Origin: Nocardiopsis mwathae | GTDB taxonomy: Bacteria; Actinomycetota; Actinomycetes; Streptosporangiales; Streptosporangiaceae | NCBI RefSeq assembly: GCF_014201195.1 | Contig: NZ_JACHDS010000001.1 | Span: forward strand, 4,526,001-4,590,000 | Direction: 5' to 3' | Length of the DNA: 64,000 nucleotides | Shown: positions 1 to 9,227 of the stretch, piece after piece | How the letters are laid out: each line of letters begins with the position of its first letter | Numbering within the stretch: position 1 is the first letter of the stretch | Made by a program: the position numbers and the translations under genes | The notes under the pieces: generated by a model | Databases searched by the model: none | What the model saw: only the letters and a program-made list of their open reading frames with translations | What the model was told of the DNA's origin: nothing

Positions 1-272
1 AAGGCCTGGACCTGTCGGTCTCCTCCGCCTATAGCGACTCCTACAACGATCTGCCGCTGCTGTCGCTCGTCGGCCACCCCAACGCGGTCAACCCCGACGA
101 CGCCCTGCGCGAGCACGCCGCATCCCAGGGGTGGCCGGTCCACGAGTTCCGCAGGCACCGCGCGAAGCTGCGCGTGGGGGTTCCCGCCGCCGTGGCGGGG
201 GCGGTCGGCGGTGCGGTCGCCGTGGGCATGCTCCGCCGCCGGAGGAACGGCGCCGCGGCCCCGAGGCCCTGA
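1..272 (+). CDS. HAD-superfamily (SerB-like) phosphatase, C-terminal part
   Basis: The reading frame is open from the window edge (first full codon at 3) to TGA at 270-272, giving the last 89 residues; the 5' part lies outside. Near the visible start is the stretch YSDSYNDLPLL followed by VGHPNAVNPD. This is the HAD-IB motif IV region, whose acidic residue binds the catalytic Mg2+, plus the strand that follows it in SerB-like phosphatases. The tail has a hydrophobic Ala/Gly/Val stretch ending in an Arg-rich cluster, as in actinobacterial members of the family. The substrate cannot be deduced. It converges on the epimerase gene with only 14 nt between stop codons. Confidence 0.8.
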   Translation, partial: GLDLSVSSAYSDSYNDLPLLSLVGHPNAVNPDDALREHAASQGWPVHEFRRHRAKLRVGVPAAVAGAVGGAVAVGMLRRRRNGAAAPRP

Positions 273-286
273 GAAGGGCCGGGGGT

Positions 287-1327
287 TCAGGAGCGCCCGA
301 CCGCGGCGCGGACACGGTGGATCATCGGGCCGCGGCGGCCCGCACGCTCACGCCCGCGGCCGTTCTTCGGACGGCCGCCGCCGATGCCGCGTTCGGCGAG
401 GAAGGCCTCGAAGGTCTCCTGCGAGGTGTAGGAGGGCGACCAGCCCACGGTGCGCTGGAGCTTGCTGACGTCCAGGACGCGGTCGGTGCACAGCAACCTC
501 AGCTGCTCGGGCGAGTAGTCGATCCGGCCGCGGCGGACGAGCCCGCGCAGCACCCGCAGGCCGCGCTCGGGCATGGCCACGCCCGGGCGCCCGGCACGGC
601 GCAGGCATGCCGACAGGGGGATGGCGCCGGGGGCGGCGACGTTGAAGACGCCGTCGCCGTCGCCGACCGCCATCAGGCGCAGCGCCTCCACGGCATCGTC
701 CTCGTGGATGAACTGCAGCCGGGGATCGTAGCCGCGGACCGTGGGCACCACCCGGAGCCCGAAGTAGCGGGCGAGCGGGGTCTCCATCGAGGGGCCGATG
801 ACGTTGGCGAAGCGCAGGACGGCCACCGACACGTCCGGACGGCGGCGGGCCAGGTGGCGGGTGTGCCGTTCCACCTCCGCGGCGTCCTGGGCGTAGGCGG
901 ACCGCGGGATGTCGCGGGCCTGGAGGTCCTCGGTGTAGAGCTCCTCGGCGGGCGGGGCGGTCCCGTAGACGGCCGCGCTGGAGCGCACCACCAGCCGCCG
1001 CACGGTCGTGGACCGCTGGCAGGCGGCCAGCAGCTGCATGGTGCCCAGAACGTGGTTGGCCTGCGACTCCGCCCGTCCCTCGGCGCCCCCCGGCGCCGTG
1101 GTGAGGCCGAGGTGCAGGACCGTGTCCGCGCCGGACTCCCGGACGACCCTGCTCACGCTGTCGTCGTGCAGGTCCGCAGCCACGTACTCGACCCGTCCCG
1201 GCGCGTATCCGGGGGGAGCGGGATCGACACCGACGACCCGGTCGACACCGGGATCGTCGACCAGTTTTTCCGCTACCCGGGCGCCCAGGTGGCGGGAGAC
1301 CCCGGTGACAAGTACGACTCGGCCCAT
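287..1327 (-). CDS. NAD-dependent epimerase/dehydratase family protein (extended SDR)
   Basis: A 346-residue Rossmann-fold protein of the extended short-chain dehydrogenase type. The N-terminus carries the dinucleotide motif in the form TGVSRHLG (residues about 8-15), and VVGVD follows at the end of strand 2. The usual catalytic YxxxK is altered: the tyrosine is in SAYAQDAAEVE, with no lysine four residues on. The C-terminal part has the ADR/WSPSYTS-type end of GalE-like proteins. From general knowledge, the mycobacterial homologue (GalE2-like) lies beside the same tiny ribosomal protein gene, so the pairing with bS22 just upstream is conserved. Substrate unknown. The ATG at 1325-1327 is the first plausible start. 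Confidence 0.8.
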   Translation of the reverse strand: MGRVVLVTGVSRHLGARVAEKLVDDPGVDRVVGVDPAPPGYAPGRVEYVAADLHDDSVSRVVRESGADTVLHLGLTTAPGGAEGRAESQANHVLGTMQLLAACQRSTTVRRLVVRSSAAVYGTAPPAEELYTEDLQARDIPRSAYAQDAAEVERHTRHLARRRPDVSVAVLRFANVIGPSMETPLARYFGLRVVPTVRGYDPRLQFIHEDDAVEALRLMAVGDGDGVFNVAAPGAIPLSACLRRAGRPGVAMPERGLRVLRGLVRRGRIDYSPEQLRLLCTDRVLDVSKLQRTVGWSPSYTSQETFEAFLAERGIGGGRPKNGRGRERAGRRGPMIHRVRAAVGRS

Positions 1328-1431
1328 GACAACACGCCTCGAAGTATTGGGTACGCGTGAAAGGTGGGGGGTGTCTCCGCGTCGGCCACGGCCGTCATCC
1401 GGCCGGCCGGCGTCGGCGGAGAGGCACGAAC

Positions 1432-1530
1432 CTACTTCTTGTTGCGGCGCGCGATGCGAGTCCTCTTGAGAAGCTTGCGGTGCTTCTTCTTCGCCATGCG
1501 CTTACGGCGCTTCTTGATGACGGAACCCAT
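1432..1530 (-). CDS. Small ribosomal subunit protein bS22 (AURKAIP1/COX24 domain)
   Basis: A 32-residue, extremely basic protein (MGSVIKKRRKRMAKKKHR, then a second Lys/Arg run ending RRNKK). This matches the actinobacterial 30S protein bS22, which has the AURKAIP1/COX24 domain. A clear ribosome binding site, GAGAGGTGA, precedes the ATG at 1528-1530, so a longer frame upstream is not needed. It is the gene preceding the epimerase on the minus strand, about 100 nt away, as in mycobacteria. Confidence 0.85.
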   Translation of the reverse strand: MGSVIKKRRKRMAKKKHRKLLKRTRIARRNKK

Positions 1531-1803
1531 ACGGATCACCTCTCGCCAACGGTTGCAGAGAACACGACAGCCCACCCGGCCCGCGTCCACCTGAACGCGG
1601 TGCGGACCACTGGGTGCCATCGAGGGGGATACGACGCGGCGTCCCGCCGGAGCGCCTGGAGGCAGACTCACCGGGCGGCAGGCATGCCGCACCTCCGCAT
1701 GGAACGGAGGGCGACGTATACGCCGCACCCAACGAGCTAGCCTACCCGCTCGTGCCAATCCTCGAACGCACAGCCGCCCCTCCCTTATTCCCGGTGCACC
1801 CCG

Positions 1804-2439
1804 CTACGCACCGGGGACGCCCGGCCCCGAACCGTACAGAGAGGCCGCGGGCTCGCAGTACCCGACGCTGACCAACCGCTGGTCCTCGAACGTCAGAGAC
1901 GTCACGCTGGCGAGCTCGCACTGGCGGCGGTCGGGCCGGTGCCACAGCCGCTTGTGCTCGGCCGCACGGCGCACCGTCCAGATCGGCAGCTGGTGGCTGA
2001 CACACACCGCCTCGCGGCCCCACGCCTCCTTGCGCACGACCTTGACGACGTCGACCATGCGGGCCGCGATCTCCCGGTAGGCCTCCCCCCACGACGGCCG
2101 GAAGGGGTTGTACAGCCGCCGCGCGATGCCGGGCCGGACCAGGGCGTTCCGGTCGACGCGCATGCCCTGCAGCGAGTTGGCCGCCTCGATCAGCCGGTCG
2201 TCGAGCCGCACGGGCAGGCCGAAGCGGTCCGCCAGTGGCTCGGCGGTCTCCTGGGTGCGCTCCAGGGGCGAGGAGTACAGGGCGGCGATGTCCCGGTCGG
2301 CGAACCAGTCCGCCGCGAGGTCGGCCATCCGGCTGCCGGTCTGGCTGAGGTGGAAGTCCGGCAGCCGCCCGTAGAGGATCCCCTCGGGGTTGTGCACTTC
2401 ACCGTGCCGGAGCAGGTGGACGACGGTGGTCGTGGGCAT
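1804..2439 (-). CDS. Histidine phosphatase family protein (phosphoglycerate-mutase-like)
   Basis: A 211-residue protein whose N-terminus contains LLRHGE (the catalytic phospho-acceptor His), followed by the typical GRLPDFHLSQTG region. In the middle, YSSPLERTQETA supplies the second phosphate-binding Arg, and CVSHQLPI near residue 150 supplies the second catalytic His. This is the histidine phosphatase (PGM-like) fold, acting on an unidentified phosphorylated small molecule. It is the next gene after the LysR regulator, 18 nt downstream on the same strand, and lies in the hemL neighbourhood. From general knowledge, a PGM-like gene next to hemL is common in Streptomyces and Mycobacterium. Confidence 0.85.
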   Translation of the reverse strand: MPTTTVVHLLRHGEVHNPEGILYGRLPDFHLSQTGSRMADLAADWFADRDIAALYSSPLERTQETAEPLADRFGLPVRLDDRLIEAANSLQGMRVDRNALVRPGIARRLYNPFRPSWGEAYREIAARMVDVVKVVRKEAWGREAVCVSHQLPIWTVRRAAEHKRLWHRPDRRQCELASVTSLTFEDQRLVSVGYCEPAASLYGSGPGVPGA

Positions 2440-2457
2440 GTGTGCGACCGCTTCCCT

Positions 2458-3417
2458 TCATGCTTCTTCCGGTGCTGACGGCGTCGCGCGCGAGGCGGCG
2501 TGCACCTCAACGGTATCGGTCACCACGTCGGACGCGGTGCGCAGGGCGTCCAGCATGGCCTGGACCGCGGGGCGGCGCCCCGCCTCCCGCCGCCACACCG
2601 CATACACGCTGCGCACCATGACCGGGCGCACGGGCACCGTCACCACGTCGGGGGACGGGCGCCCGCGGCCCAGCCGGGGCAGCAGCGCCAGCCCCAGCCC
2701 GGCCGACACCAGCGCCAGCTGGGTGGGGTATTCGTCGCTGTAGTGGGCGATCCGCGGCTCCACGCCCTGGCGGCGCAGCGTGTCGGCGAGCCAGTCGTAG
2801 CAGAGGGTGCCGCGCGGGGAGGAGATCCACGGGTCGCCGGCCAGCTCGGACAGCTCCACGTCCGCGCGCCCCGCCAGCGGGTGCGCGGCCGGCATCGCGA
2901 CCTCGGCCGGATCGTCGAACAGGTGGGCACGCTCGATACCCTCGGGGATCGGCAGCGGCGATCCGTACCGGTCCTGCACGACCGCCAGGTCGCTCTCCCC
3001 GCGCAGCACCTGCGACTGGGACGCCGGAGGGTCGCACTCGATGAGCGTGACGGTGAGCCGCGGGTGGCGCCGCGCCGTGTCGACCAGCACCCGGGGCATC
3101 AGGCCGCGCGCCGCCGTGGGGAACGCGGCCACCCGCAGCGGTCCGACGACGCCGCCCCGCTGCGCCTCCAGGTCCGCCTCGGCCTCGGTGATCAGTTCGA
3201 GGATCCGGTCGGCGTGCTGGACCAGCACGTGGGCGGCGTCGGTGAGCCGGACGCCGCGCCCGTTGCGCTCCAGCAGCTGCGCGGAGGTCTCCCGCTCCAG
3301 CTTGGTGATCTGCTGGGAGACCGCCGAGGTGGTGATGCCGAGGACCTCGGCGGCCGCACTCACCGACCCGTACTGGGCGATGGTGGACAGGGCGCGCAGC
3401 CGGTCGATATCCAACAT
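2458..3417 (-). CDS. LysR-family transcriptional regulator
   Basis: About 319 residues. The N-terminal 60 residues form the LysR winged helix (MLDIDRLRALSTIAQYGSVS, then AAAEVLGITTSAVSQQITKLE). The rest is the LysR substrate-binding domain, with the typical GPLRVAAFPTAARGLMP strand after residue 90. I chose the ATG at 3415-3417; a GTG two codons upstream (3421-3423) is possible. Effector and targets are unknown. It lies between hemL (about 120 nt upstream, same strand) and the histidine phosphatase. Confidence 0.85.
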   Translation of the reverse strand: MLDIDRLRALSTIAQYGSVSAAAEVLGITTSAVSQQITKLERETSAQLLERNGRGVRLTDAAHVLVQHADRILELITEAEADLEAQRGGVVGPLRVAAFPTAARGLMPRVLVDTARRHPRLTVTLIECDPPASQSQVLRGESDLAVVQDRYGSPLPIPEGIERAHLFDDPAEVAMPAAHPLAGRADVELSELAGDPWISSPRGTLCYDWLADTLRRQGVEPRIAHYSDEYPTQLALVSAGLGLALLPRLGRGRPSPDVVTVPVRPVMVRSVYAVWRREAGRRPAVQAMLDALRTASDVVTDTVEVHAASRATPSAPEEA

Positions 3418-3538
3418 CCCCACATGGTAAAGCTCCGGTTAACGGTCGATCGGCGATTCGCGTAGAAACCCTTCGTTCTGGATCGCTGCCCCGCCGAGTG
3501 GCGCGGAACGGCACGGGACCGAACCGGCCCGCCGCCCG

Positions 3539-4834
3539 TCAGGCACCGGCCTCCGCAGCGGCACGCGCGGCCCGCGGCAGCGCCGAGACCACCCGGTCGA
3601 CGGCCGCGTCGTCGTGGGCCGCGGAGAAGAACCACGCCTCGAACGCCGCGGGCGGCAGGTAGACGCCCTGGTCCAGCATCGCGTGGAAGAACGCGGCGAA
3701 CGCCTGCGTGTTCTGCGCCCGCGCCCCGTCGAAGTCGGTGACCTCGTCCTCGGTGAAGAACACCGTGAAGAGGTTGCCGCCGCGCTGGATCCGGTGCGGC
3801 ACCCCGGCCGCGCTCAGCTCCTTGCCCGCCGCCTCGGCGACCTGCGCCGACACCCGGTCGATGTGCGCGTAGACGTCGGGGGTCGCATTGCGCAGCGTCG
3901 CCAGCCCGGCCGCCGTCGCCAGCGGGTTCCCCGACAGCGTCCCGGCCTGGTAGACGGGCCCCGAGGGGGCCAGCTGGTCCATGAGGTCGGCACGGCCGCC
4001 GAACGCCGCCGCGGGCAGCCCGCCGCCCATCACCTTGCCGAACGTCATCAGGTCGGGGGTGACACCCTCCAGGCCGAACCAGCCCGAGGCGCTGACCCGG
4101 AAACCGGTGAGGACCTCGTCGAGCACCAGCAGCGCGCCGTGCTTCGCGGTGATCTCCTTCAGGCGGGCGTTGAAGGAGTCCTTCGGCGGCACGATGCCCA
4201 TGTTGGCCGGGCACGCCTCGGCGATCACGCAGGCGATGTCGTCGCCCGACTCGGCGAAGGCCCGCTCCACCGCGGCGATGTCGTTGTAGGGCAGCACCAG
4301 CGTGTCGGCGGCGCTCGCCCCGGTGACGCCCGGAGAGTCCGGCAGAGCGAACGTCGCCACCCCCGACCCGGCCGCGGCCAGCAGGGCGTCGACGTGCCCG
4401 TGGTAGTTCCCGGCGAACTTGACCACCTTGCTGCGGCCGGTGGCGCCGCGCGCCAGCCGGATGGCCGACATGGTGGCCTCGGTCCCGGAGTTGACCAGCC
4501 GCACCTTCTCCACCGGGGTGCGCGCGACGATCTCCTCGGCCAGCTCCACCTCCCCCGGCGTCGGCGCGCCATACGAGGTGCCCTGGCGCGCGGCGCCGCT
4601 GAGCGCCTCCGTCACCGCGGGGTGTGCGTGCCCGAGGATCAGCGGACCCCAGGAGCAGATGAGGTCGACATAGGTGATGCCGTCGACGTCGGTGAGGTAG
4701 GGGCCGCTCCCCGAGGCCATGAAGGGCGGGGTGCCCCCCACCGCGCCGAACGCGCGGACGGGAGAGTTCACCGCCCCCGGCACGACCGCGCCGGCTCGTT
4801 GGAACAGCTCATCGGAAATCGTATGCGTAGCCAC
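3539..4834 (-). CDS. hemL: Glutamate-1-semialdehyde 2,1-aminomutase
   Basis: A 431-residue class III PLP enzyme converting glutamate-1-semialdehyde to 5-aminolevulinate, the second step of the C5 heme pathway after HemA. Visible motifs are [12 protein letters not shown] at the N-terminus, the glycine-rich [17 protein letters not shown], the cofactor aspartate in [13 protein letters not shown], and the PLP-binding lysine in [17 protein letters not shown] about two thirds along. The start is the GTG at 4832-4834: the frame is open further upstream, but family similarity begins at [12 protein letters not shown]. It belongs functionally with rex-hemACD-hemB, although it is a separate transcription unit about 1.5 kb beyond hemB. 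It is divergent from rraA. Confidence 0.95.
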   Translation of the reverse strand: MATHTISDELFQRAGAVVPGAVNSPVRAFGAVGGTPPFMASGSGPYLTDVDGITYVDLICSWGPLILGHAHPAVTEALSGAARQGTSYGAPTPGEVELAEEIVARTPVEKVRLVNSGTEATMSAIRLARGATGRSKVVKFAGNYHGHVDALLAAAGSGVATFALPDSPGVTGASAADTLVLPYNDIAAVERAFAESGDDIACVIAEACPANMGIVPPKDSFNARLKEITAKHGALLVLDEVLTGFRVSASGWFGLEGVTPDLMTFGKVMGGGLPAAAFGGRADLMDQLAPSGPVYQAGTLSGNPLATAAGLATLRNATPDVYAHIDRVSAQVAEAAGKELSAAGVPHRIQRGGNLFTVFFTEDEVTDFDGARAQNTQAFAAFFHAMLDQGVYLPPAAFEAWFFSAAHDDAAVDRVVSALPRAARAAAEAGA

Positions 4835-5017
4835 GCCCCCAGTGTCGCACCTGGCCGACACGGTGGATTCCCCAGACCCGCCGCGCGCATCACGGCCGCG
4901 GTTGTTAGTTTCGATTCCACACCGGCACCACCGGCACTGTCGGCCGGCACCGACCACCGAGACAGACCACCGACGTTCAGCACCCCGCCGACACCGTCCA
5001 CAGACCCAGGGGGACCC

Positions 5018-5506
5018 ATGTCCGAGTTCGCCACCGCCGACCTCATCGACGCGCACGGGGACGCGATCGCCACCTGCGAGACCCAGTTCCGCCGGTTCGG
5101 CGGGCGCGCCCGGTTCCACGGCCCGATCGCCACGATCAAGTGCCACGAGGACAACGCCATGGTCAAGGAGCAGCTCAACCAGCCCGGCGAGGGCTGGGTG
5201 CTGGTCGTCGACGGCGGCGGCTCGCTGCGCACGGCCCTGATGGGCGACCTGATCGCCCAGGCGGCCTTCGACAACGGCTGGGCCGGCGTCGTCATCAACG
5301 GCGCGGTGCGCGACACGGCCACGCTGGCCAAGCTCGACCTCGGCATCAAGGCCCTGGGCAGCACCCCGCGCAAATCCAGCAAGGCCGGCGCCGGCGTCCT
5401 CGACGGCCCGGTGTCCTTCGGCGGCGTGGTGTTCACCCCGGAGAGCTGGCTCTACAGCGACGAGGACGGCATCGTCGTCAGCGACAGCCGACTGGACCTG
5501 CCGTAG
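5018..5506 (+). CDS. rraA: RraA family protein (ribonuclease E activity regulator / HMG aldolase fold)
   Basis: A 162-residue protein spanning the whole RraA-like fold: [15 protein letters not shown] at the start, [19 protein letters not shown] with the central glycine loop, [10 protein letters not shown], and the end segment [10 protein letters not shown]. In this family the GxVRD arginine and aspartate bind substrate and divalent metal in the aldolase members. RNase E inhibition has been shown for the enterobacterial protein only, so the true role here is open. It is divergent from hemL, with a 183-nt gap. Its 3' side faces the long hairpin at 5531-5610 and the convergent prim-pol gene. Confidence 0.88.
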   Translation: MSEFATADLIDAHGDAIATCETQFRRFGGRARFHGPIATIKCHEDNAMVKEQLNQPGEGWVLVVDGGGSLRTALMGDLIAQAAFDNGWAGVVINGAVRDTATLAKLDLGIKALGSTPRKSSKAGAGVLDGPVSFGGVVFTPESWLYSDEDGIVVSDSRLDLP

Positions 5507-5530
5507 CGCGACCGGAAAGCGCTTCCCCGC

Positions 5531-5610
5531 CCCTCCTCCGTTGATCTCGGAGATAGTGGGGTCACCTGGCCGATTTTTACCCCGATATCTCCGAGATCAA
5601 CGGAGGAGGG
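5531..5610. repeat. Long perfect hairpin with GTTGATCTCGG arms (convergent terminator / repeat family member)
   Basis: Perfect 25-bp arms at 5531-5555 and 5586-5610 flank 30 nt. Inside them, two mismatches are followed by a further 5-bp match (GGGGT/ACCCC). It sits between the convergent rraA and prim-pol genes, so a bidirectional terminator is likely. The arm sequence CCGTTGATCTCGGAGATA recurs in the hairpins at 40080-40147 and 40258-40321. Confidence 0.8.
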
Positions 5611-5626
5611 GGTGCCTGGGGCCAGG

Positions 5627-6286
5627 TCAGGCCGAGGTGAACTCCTCGCAGGCGTCGGAGAGGATGTCGAGAACCGCGAGGGGGTCCGGCAGGCCGGTGG
5701 GGTGGGAGTCCGGACGGGGGGCGCGGATCCAGGAGGCCGGGGTGCCCGAGGGCAGGGGCGAGGGTGGGGCCAGGACGTAGCTGTCCCGGCAGTGCCAGCG
5801 CAGGCCCGGGGTGTCGGAGACGGACTCGGGGACGCAGTCGAGGTGGCACGACCACCACTCGTCCTCGTCCACGGGCGACCGGGTGGCCACGAAGAACAGG
5901 TGGCGGCCCTCGACCGCGGCGACCGGGCCGGACGCCATGTCCATGCTGTCCATGCGGGCGAGCGCCAGCACTCCGGCGCCCGCGGGGATGTCGAACACGT
6001 CGAAGACGCGGCCGGTGGGCAGGATGATGTTGGCCGCCGGAGTCGTCGTCCACCAGTGGCGGATGGTCTCCGGGTCGACGGTCGACTCCATGCCCCAAGC
6101 CGCCGAAACCGGGTGCGCGCCCGGGTCGGGACAGCCGATGCGGTCGCAGCCGCACGCGCGCCCGCCCATCAGGGAAGGCTGGGCGCCCCGGCACACCGGC
6201 CAGCCCAGGGACGCGTAGTTCAGAGCCGCGCCCATCATGTCGCCCAGCGCGTGGCGGCGCTTCCGCCGCTGGATCACATCGGCCAT
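5627..6286 (-). CDS. Bifunctional DNA primase/polymerase (prim-pol) N-terminal domain protein
   Basis: A 219-residue protein resembling the archaeo-eukaryotic-primase-like prim-pol domain of actinobacterial plasmids and chromosomes. The N-terminal pattern is typical: AALNYASLGWPVCRGA, a Cys-rich segment (CGCDRIGCPDPGAHP) and then WWTTTPAANIILPTGRVFDV. One difference is visible. Active prim-pols have a paired acidic motif after the FDV strand (usually DxD), whereas here the segment is FDVFDIPAGAG. The conserved basic/His segment is VEGRHLFFVA. There is no helicase or replication-initiator domain, so it is a free-standing domain. It lies just downstream of hemB on the same strand. Confidence 0.75.
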   Translation of the reverse strand: MADVIQRRKRRHALGDMMGAALNYASLGWPVCRGAQPSLMGGRACGCDRIGCPDPGAHPVSAAWGMESTVDPETIRHWWTTTPAANIILPTGRVFDVFDIPAGAGVLALARMDSMDMASGPVAAVEGRHLFFVATRSPVDEDEWWSCHLDCVPESVSDTPGLRWHCRDSYVLAPPSPLPSGTPASWIRAPRPDSHPTGLPDPLAVLDILSDACEEFTSA

Positions 6287-6382
6287 GGGTTCCCTCCCCT
6301 GATCGTGTCGGTCGTGTCGGTACTGTCGCGACTTCCCGACCTCGACCTGGGCGACCGGGAAGCGGTGGCGTTCGCTGTCCCG

Positions 6383-7366
6383 TCAGCGCAGGAGGCGCGC
6401 GGCCTCCGTCGCCCAATAGGTGAGGATCTGCGCGGCACCGGCGCGCCGGAAACCGAGCAGGGACTCCATGATCGCACGTTCGCGGTCGATCCAGCCATTG
6501 CGCGCGGCCGCCTCGATCATCGCGTACTCGCCGCTGACCTGGTAAGCCGATACCGGGACGTCGACCCGGTCGGCGATCCTGGCGATGATGTCGAGGTAGG
6601 CCAGGCCCGGTTTGACCATGACCATGTCGGCGCCCTCGGCGAGGTCCAGTTCGACCTCGCGCAGCGCCTCGCGCGCGTTGGCCGGGTCCTGCTGGTAGCC
6701 GGTCCGGTCACCGAACCGCGGCGCGCCCTCGGCGGCCTCCCGGAACGGCCCGTAGAACGCCGACGCGTATTTGGCGGCATAGGCCAGGATCACGACGTCG
6801 GTGTACCCGGCCCGATCGAGCGCCGCACGGATCGCGCCGACCTGGCCGTCCTGCATCCCGCTGGGCCCCACCACCTGCGCACCGGCCGCGGCCTGGGCGG
6901 TGGCGACGGAGGCGTAGCGCTCCAGGGTGGCGTCGTTGTCGACCTCGTGGGTGGGGGTGAGCACGCCGCAGTGGCCGTGCGCGGTGTACTCGCACAGGCA
7001 CAGGTCGGCCATGATCACCATGTCGTCGCCCAGGTCGGCCGACAGGTCGCGCAGCGCCCGCTGCACGATCCCGCCCGGGTCGTCGGCGGCCGCCCCCCGG
7101 TCGTCCTTGAACTCCGGGATGCCGAACACCATCAGCCCGCCCACGCCGGCCTCCGCGGCCTCCTGGGCCGCCTTGCGCATGCTGTCCCGGGTGTGCTGGA
7201 CGACGCCCGGCATCGACTCGACCGGGTTGGGCTCCTCGATGCCCTCCTTCACGAACATCGGAAGGATCAGCTCCTCCGGCCGCAACCGCGTCTCCGCGAC
7301 CAGGCGGCGCAGCGCGGGTGTGCGGCGCAGCCGGCGGGGGCGGGCGGCGGGATAGCGAGCGGACAT
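6383..7366 (-). CDS. hemB: Delta-aminolevulinic acid dehydratase (porphobilinogen synthase)
   Basis: A 327-residue protein condensing two 5-aminolevulinate molecules to porphobilinogen. Both Schiff-base lysines are visible, in AYAAKYASAFYGPF and in MVMVKPGLAYLD. The metal region reads ADLCLCEYTAHGHCG, the cysteine-containing (zinc-type) version of the site. The ATG at 7364-7366 begins MSARYPAARPRRLRRTP. The frame is open further upstream, but that stretch has no family similarity. It follows cobA/hemD by about 60 nt and is probably in the rex-hem transcription unit. Confidence 0.96.
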   Translation of the reverse strand: MSARYPAARPRRLRRTPALRRLVAETRLRPEELILPMFVKEGIEEPNPVESMPGVVQHTRDSMRKAAQEAAEAGVGGLMVFGIPEFKDDRGAAADDPGGIVQRALRDLSADLGDDMVIMADLCLCEYTAHGHCGVLTPTHEVDNDATLERYASVATAQAAAGAQVVGPSGMQDGQVGAIRAALDRAGYTDVVILAYAAKYASAFYGPFREAAEGAPRFGDRTGYQQDPANAREALREVELDLAEGADMVMVKPGLAYLDIIARIADRVDVPVSAYQVSGEYAMIEAAARNGWIDRERAIMESLLGFRRAGAAQILTYWATEAARLLR

Positions 7367-7425
7367 CTGGCGACACTCCCTTGTGCGGCAGGGTGCGGGT
7401 GGTCTCGTGGCGGGCGGGCGCGGCG

Positions 7426-9078
7426 CTACATCGTCTTGCGCCGTCGGCCGCGGCGCTTCTGGCTGGGCTTGAGCACCGGCTTGCCCGCGGCCAGCGCCTC
7501 GGCCCGCTGAGCCGCACCGTACTCCGACAGGGCGGCCGCCAGGGCGGAAACCGAGGTTTTCGGTGCGACGACATCGACGCGCAGGCCGAACTCCTCCGCG
7601 GTCTTGGCGGTCTCCGGGCCGATCACCGCGATGACCGTGGTGTTGTGCGGCTTCCCGGCGATGCCCACGAGGTTGCGGACCGTGGAGGACGAGGTGAACA
7701 GCACCGCGTCGAACCCGCCACCCTTGATGGCCTCGCGGATCGGGGCGGGCGGCGGCGCGGCGCGCACGGTCCGGTAGGCGGTGACGTCGTCGACCTCCCA
7801 CCCCAGGTCGGCCAGGCCGGCGGCGAGCGTCTCGGTCGCGATGTCGGCGCGCGGCAGCAGCACCCGCTCGATCGGGTCGAGTTCGGCGTCATAGGGCGGC
7901 CACACCTCGACCAGCCCGGCGCCGGACTGCTGGTCGACGGGCGGTGCCAGGTCCGGCTGGATACCGAACTCGCGCAGCGCGGCGGCGGTCTGCTCGCCGA
8001 CGGCGGCGACCTTCACACCGGCGAACGCGCGCGCGTCCAAACCGTAGGACTCGAACCGCTCCCGGATCGCCTTGACGGCGTTGACCGAGGTGAACGCCAC
8101 CCACTGGTAGCGGCCGGTGACCAGTCCGCGCACGGCCCGCTCCATCTGCTGCGGGGTCCGCGGCGGCTCGACGGAGATCGTGGGCACCGACTCGGGGACG
8201 GCCCCGTAACCGCGCAGCTGGTCGGCCAGCCCGGCGGCCTGCTCCTTGGTGCGCGGGACCAGCACCCGCCAGCCGAACAGCGGGCGCGACTCGAACCACG
8301 ACAGGTCCGGCTGCCCGGCCACCCCGGGGCCGACGACCAGCGTCGCGGGAGAGGTCACGTTGTTGCCCTTGGCGTCGGCGGCCTTGATGTCGGCGGTGAG
8401 GCGGCCGAGCGTGGAGACGACCGAACTCTGCTCGGTGGTGCTGCCCATGCGGGTGACGGCGACAGGGGTGTCGGCCGGGCGTCCGCCCGCGATCAGTGCT
8501 TTGCACAACCGGTCATAGCCGGGGCCGGCGTGCCCCGGGTCGTCGTCGGGGATCTCCGGGCCCAGGACGACGAGGGTCCCGCCGTCGTCCTCGGGCAGCC
8601 GCTCCAGGTCGAAGCCGGCGGCGCGGGCGTTGACGACGTGCAGGTCGCTGACCCCCTCGGGCATCAGCGGGATCCCCGCGTAGCCGGGGACGGCGGTCAC
8701 GGCCGACAGACCCGGCACGACCTCGCACTCGATCCCGGCCCTGCGGCAGGCCGCGACGAGCTCCCCGCCGCGGCAGCCCACCAGCGGGTCCCCGCTGTAG
8801 AGCCGGACCACCCGGCTGCCCTCGCGGGCGTGGTTGACGGCGAGCGCGTTGATGTCGCCGCCGCACTCCTCGGCTTCGAGCACCGTCACGTCGTCGCGAC
8901 AGCGCTTGAGCAGGGCGGCCCGGTGCTTGGCCAGCTCGGGTCCGGGCTCCCGGACGGTGATGACGACGTCGGCCTCGTCGAGCAGCGCGGCGGCCCGCAG
9001 CGTCAGCAGCTCCGCCCCGCCCGGTCCTGCCCCGACGATGGCGACGTGGCCGCGGCGCGGCTCCGTGGGCTGATTCAC
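7426..9078 (-). CDS. hemD: Fused uroporphyrinogen-III C-methyltransferase / uroporphyrinogen-III synthase
   Basis: A 550-residue fusion. Residues about 10-250 are a SUMT/CobA-type methylase: the N-terminus VAIVGAGPGGAELLTLRA is the SAM-binding loop, VVRLYSGDPLVG lies in the middle, and PVAVTRMGSTTEQ is the C-terminal part. Residues about 265-520 are HemD: LFGWRVLVPRTKEQAAGLAD at its start, WVAFTSVNAVKAI, and DAVLFTSSSTVRN. The first domain diverts uroporphyrinogen III to siroheme/B12 and the second makes it from hydroxymethylbilane. This fusion is usual in Actinobacteria. The start is the GTG at 9076-9078. The C-terminus is Lys/Arg-rich (KRRGRRRK). Confidence 0.95.
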   Translation of the reverse strand: MNQPTEPRRGHVAIVGAGPGGAELLTLRAAALLDEADVVITVREPGPELAKHRAALLKRCRDDVTVLEAEECGGDINALAVNHAREGSRVVRLYSGDPLVGCRGGELVAACRRAGIECEVVPGLSAVTAVPGYAGIPLMPEGVSDLHVVNARAAGFDLERLPEDDGGTLVVLGPEIPDDDPGHAGPGYDRLCKALIAGGRPADTPVAVTRMGSTTEQSSVVSTLGRLTADIKAADAKGNNVTSPATLVVGPGVAGQPDLSWFESRPLFGWRVLVPRTKEQAAGLADQLRGYGAVPESVPTISVEPPRTPQQMERAVRGLVTGRYQWVAFTSVNAVKAIRERFESYGLDARAFAGVKVAAVGEQTAAALREFGIQPDLAPPVDQQSGAGLVEVWPPYDAELDPIERVLLPRADIATETLAAGLADLGWEVDDVTAYRTVRAAPPPAPIREAIKGGGFDAVLFTSSSTVRNLVGIAGKPHNTTVIAVIGPETAKTAEEFGLRVDVVAPKTSVSALAAALSEYGAAQRAEALAAGKPVLKPSQKRRGRRRKTM

Positions 9079-9227
9079 CTTGAACCTCCGAGGATGCCCC
9101 GGACGTCACGCCCGAGGAGGAATCCGACCCCTGCCCGCGAGAGCAGGGACCCCCGTGCTTCTGTCTGGGGCGTAGTCAATGTGCGCTCGCTCCTTGGTCT
9201 GTCGGCCACCGCGTTCTCCCACCGGTG

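Noticed and set aside
1432-1758. A 108-codon version of the bS22 gene with a long N-terminal extension
   Set aside because: The known protein is about 32 residues and a good ribosome binding site precedes the internal ATG at 1530.
3614-5506. A 630-codon open frame antisense to hemL that runs into rraA
   Set aside because: Only the last 162 codons (rraA) have family motifs and a start; the rest is the GC-rich mirror of hemL.
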